From the NCBI GenBank assembly GCA_022579005.1, contig MU401617.1, forward strand, positions 1 to 64,000: a DNA stretch of 64,000 nt, read 5' to 3'. A model generated the notes under the pieces. It ran no database searches. It was not told the DNA's origin and saw only the letters and a list, made by a program, of their open reading frames with translations. Positions 63,715-64,000 of the stretch are shown piece by piece. A program made the position numbers and the translations under genes. The stretch comes from Poronia punctata. Taxonomy: Eukaryota; Ascomycota; Sordariomycetes; Xylariales; Xylariaceae. The stretch's first letter is position 1. Each line of letters begins with the position of its first letter.

Positions 63715-64000
63715 TCAGACAACAGAAACGGGGGGATTCTGCCTCGGCACCGCAGCAAAAGAAATCTGACGAAACCTCCCCCCTTTTCCCGATCTCTCCT
63801 CTTGCACCCATTCGCGATCCCTACCCGCACTCCCACTCCCACTAGCAGCAGACTGACTAAAGGGATAGCTCTGCTGTCTCGACATACCCTGACCTTGACC
63901 CTGGCTGCTGCTGCTGTTGTTGTCATTCAAGTCGGATTTATTGCCCTTTTTATACCGGTTGCCGAGCACGGTCGAGTTGAGGGTACTTCTTGCGCCGCTG
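63715..64000 (-). CDS. 3' part of an unrecognised gene running off the right edge
   Basis: On the minus strand the frame is open from the window edge to the stop at 63715, giving the C-terminal 94 or so residues. The first ATG in view is not needed: the frame continues upstream (SGARSTLNSTVLGNRYKKG). The sequence is hydrophilic, with Ser, Gln and Gly runs (NNSSSSQGQGQG), and ends RFRQISFAAVPRQNPPVSVV. It has no recognised domain. It could be the disordered tail of a larger protein. Confidence 0.55.
   Translation of the reverse strand, partial: SGARSTLNSTVLGNRYKKGNKSDLNDNNSSSSQGQGQGMSRQQSYPFSQSAASGSGSAGRDREWVQEERSGKGGRFRQISFAAVPRQNPPVSVV

Overview
The window reads as nuclear DNA of a filamentous ascomycete (Pezizomycotina, probably Sordariomycetes; the class is an inference). 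Introns are short (mostly 53-316 bp) with GT...AG ends, often CTAAC-like branch points and pyrimidine-rich 5' leaders. The recognisable proteins are eukaryotic housekeeping families in their fungal form. There are no bacterial features: no operons, Shine-Dalgarno sites or CRISPR.

Layout. From 1 to 32.6 kb there are thirteen protein genes, spaced about 0.3-1.4 kb apart: the 3' part of an unknown protein (1-631, +); a VWA-domain protein (1898-2971, -); the CPSF73/Ysh1 polyadenylation endonuclease (4267-7324, -); TFIID subunit TAF4 (8723-10917, +); a Nit2-type amidase (11877-13375, +); the Scd6/LSM14 translation repressor (14246-16250, -); the zf-HIT snoRNP factor Bcd1 (17468-18637, -); a GT8 glycosyltransferase (19982-21182, +); a YggS/PROSC PLP-homeostasis protein (21535-22689, -); an NDUFAF5-like complex I assembly protein (23376-24504, -); the AP-2 alpha adaptin (25683-29026, +); a low-complexity single-pass membrane protein (29962-31026, +); and ARPC5 of the Arp2/3 complex (31653-32559, -). 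From 32.6 to 59.5 kb I can assign no confident gene. This 26.9-kb island is not obviously AT-rich and shows no clear transposon, but it is full of two short words, TACGAGTA/TACTCGTA and tandem TAGG/CCTA. From 59.5 kb housekeeping genes resume: an RQC1/TCF25-like ribosome quality-control protein (59459-61690, +), an ATX1 copper chaperone (62820-63183, +), and the 3' part of an unknown gene running off the right edge (63715-64000, -).

The exon structures were worked out by hand from splice signals, phase and expected family sequence. Reading frame closes across every proposed junction. Several genes touch gene expression (Ysh1, TAF4, Scd6, Bcd1, Rqc1), but I see no evidence that they form a functional cluster. 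The most unusual items are the non-coding word family TACGAGTA (30 exact copies found by eye against about 2 expected, all outside coding exons), the gene-poor island with possible coding relics at 48-50.5 kb, a Ser/Thr minisatellite inserted between catalytic residues of the Nit2-like enzyme, and very short coding exons (12, 14, 17 and 22 nt). I did not find a convincing new multi-gene system.
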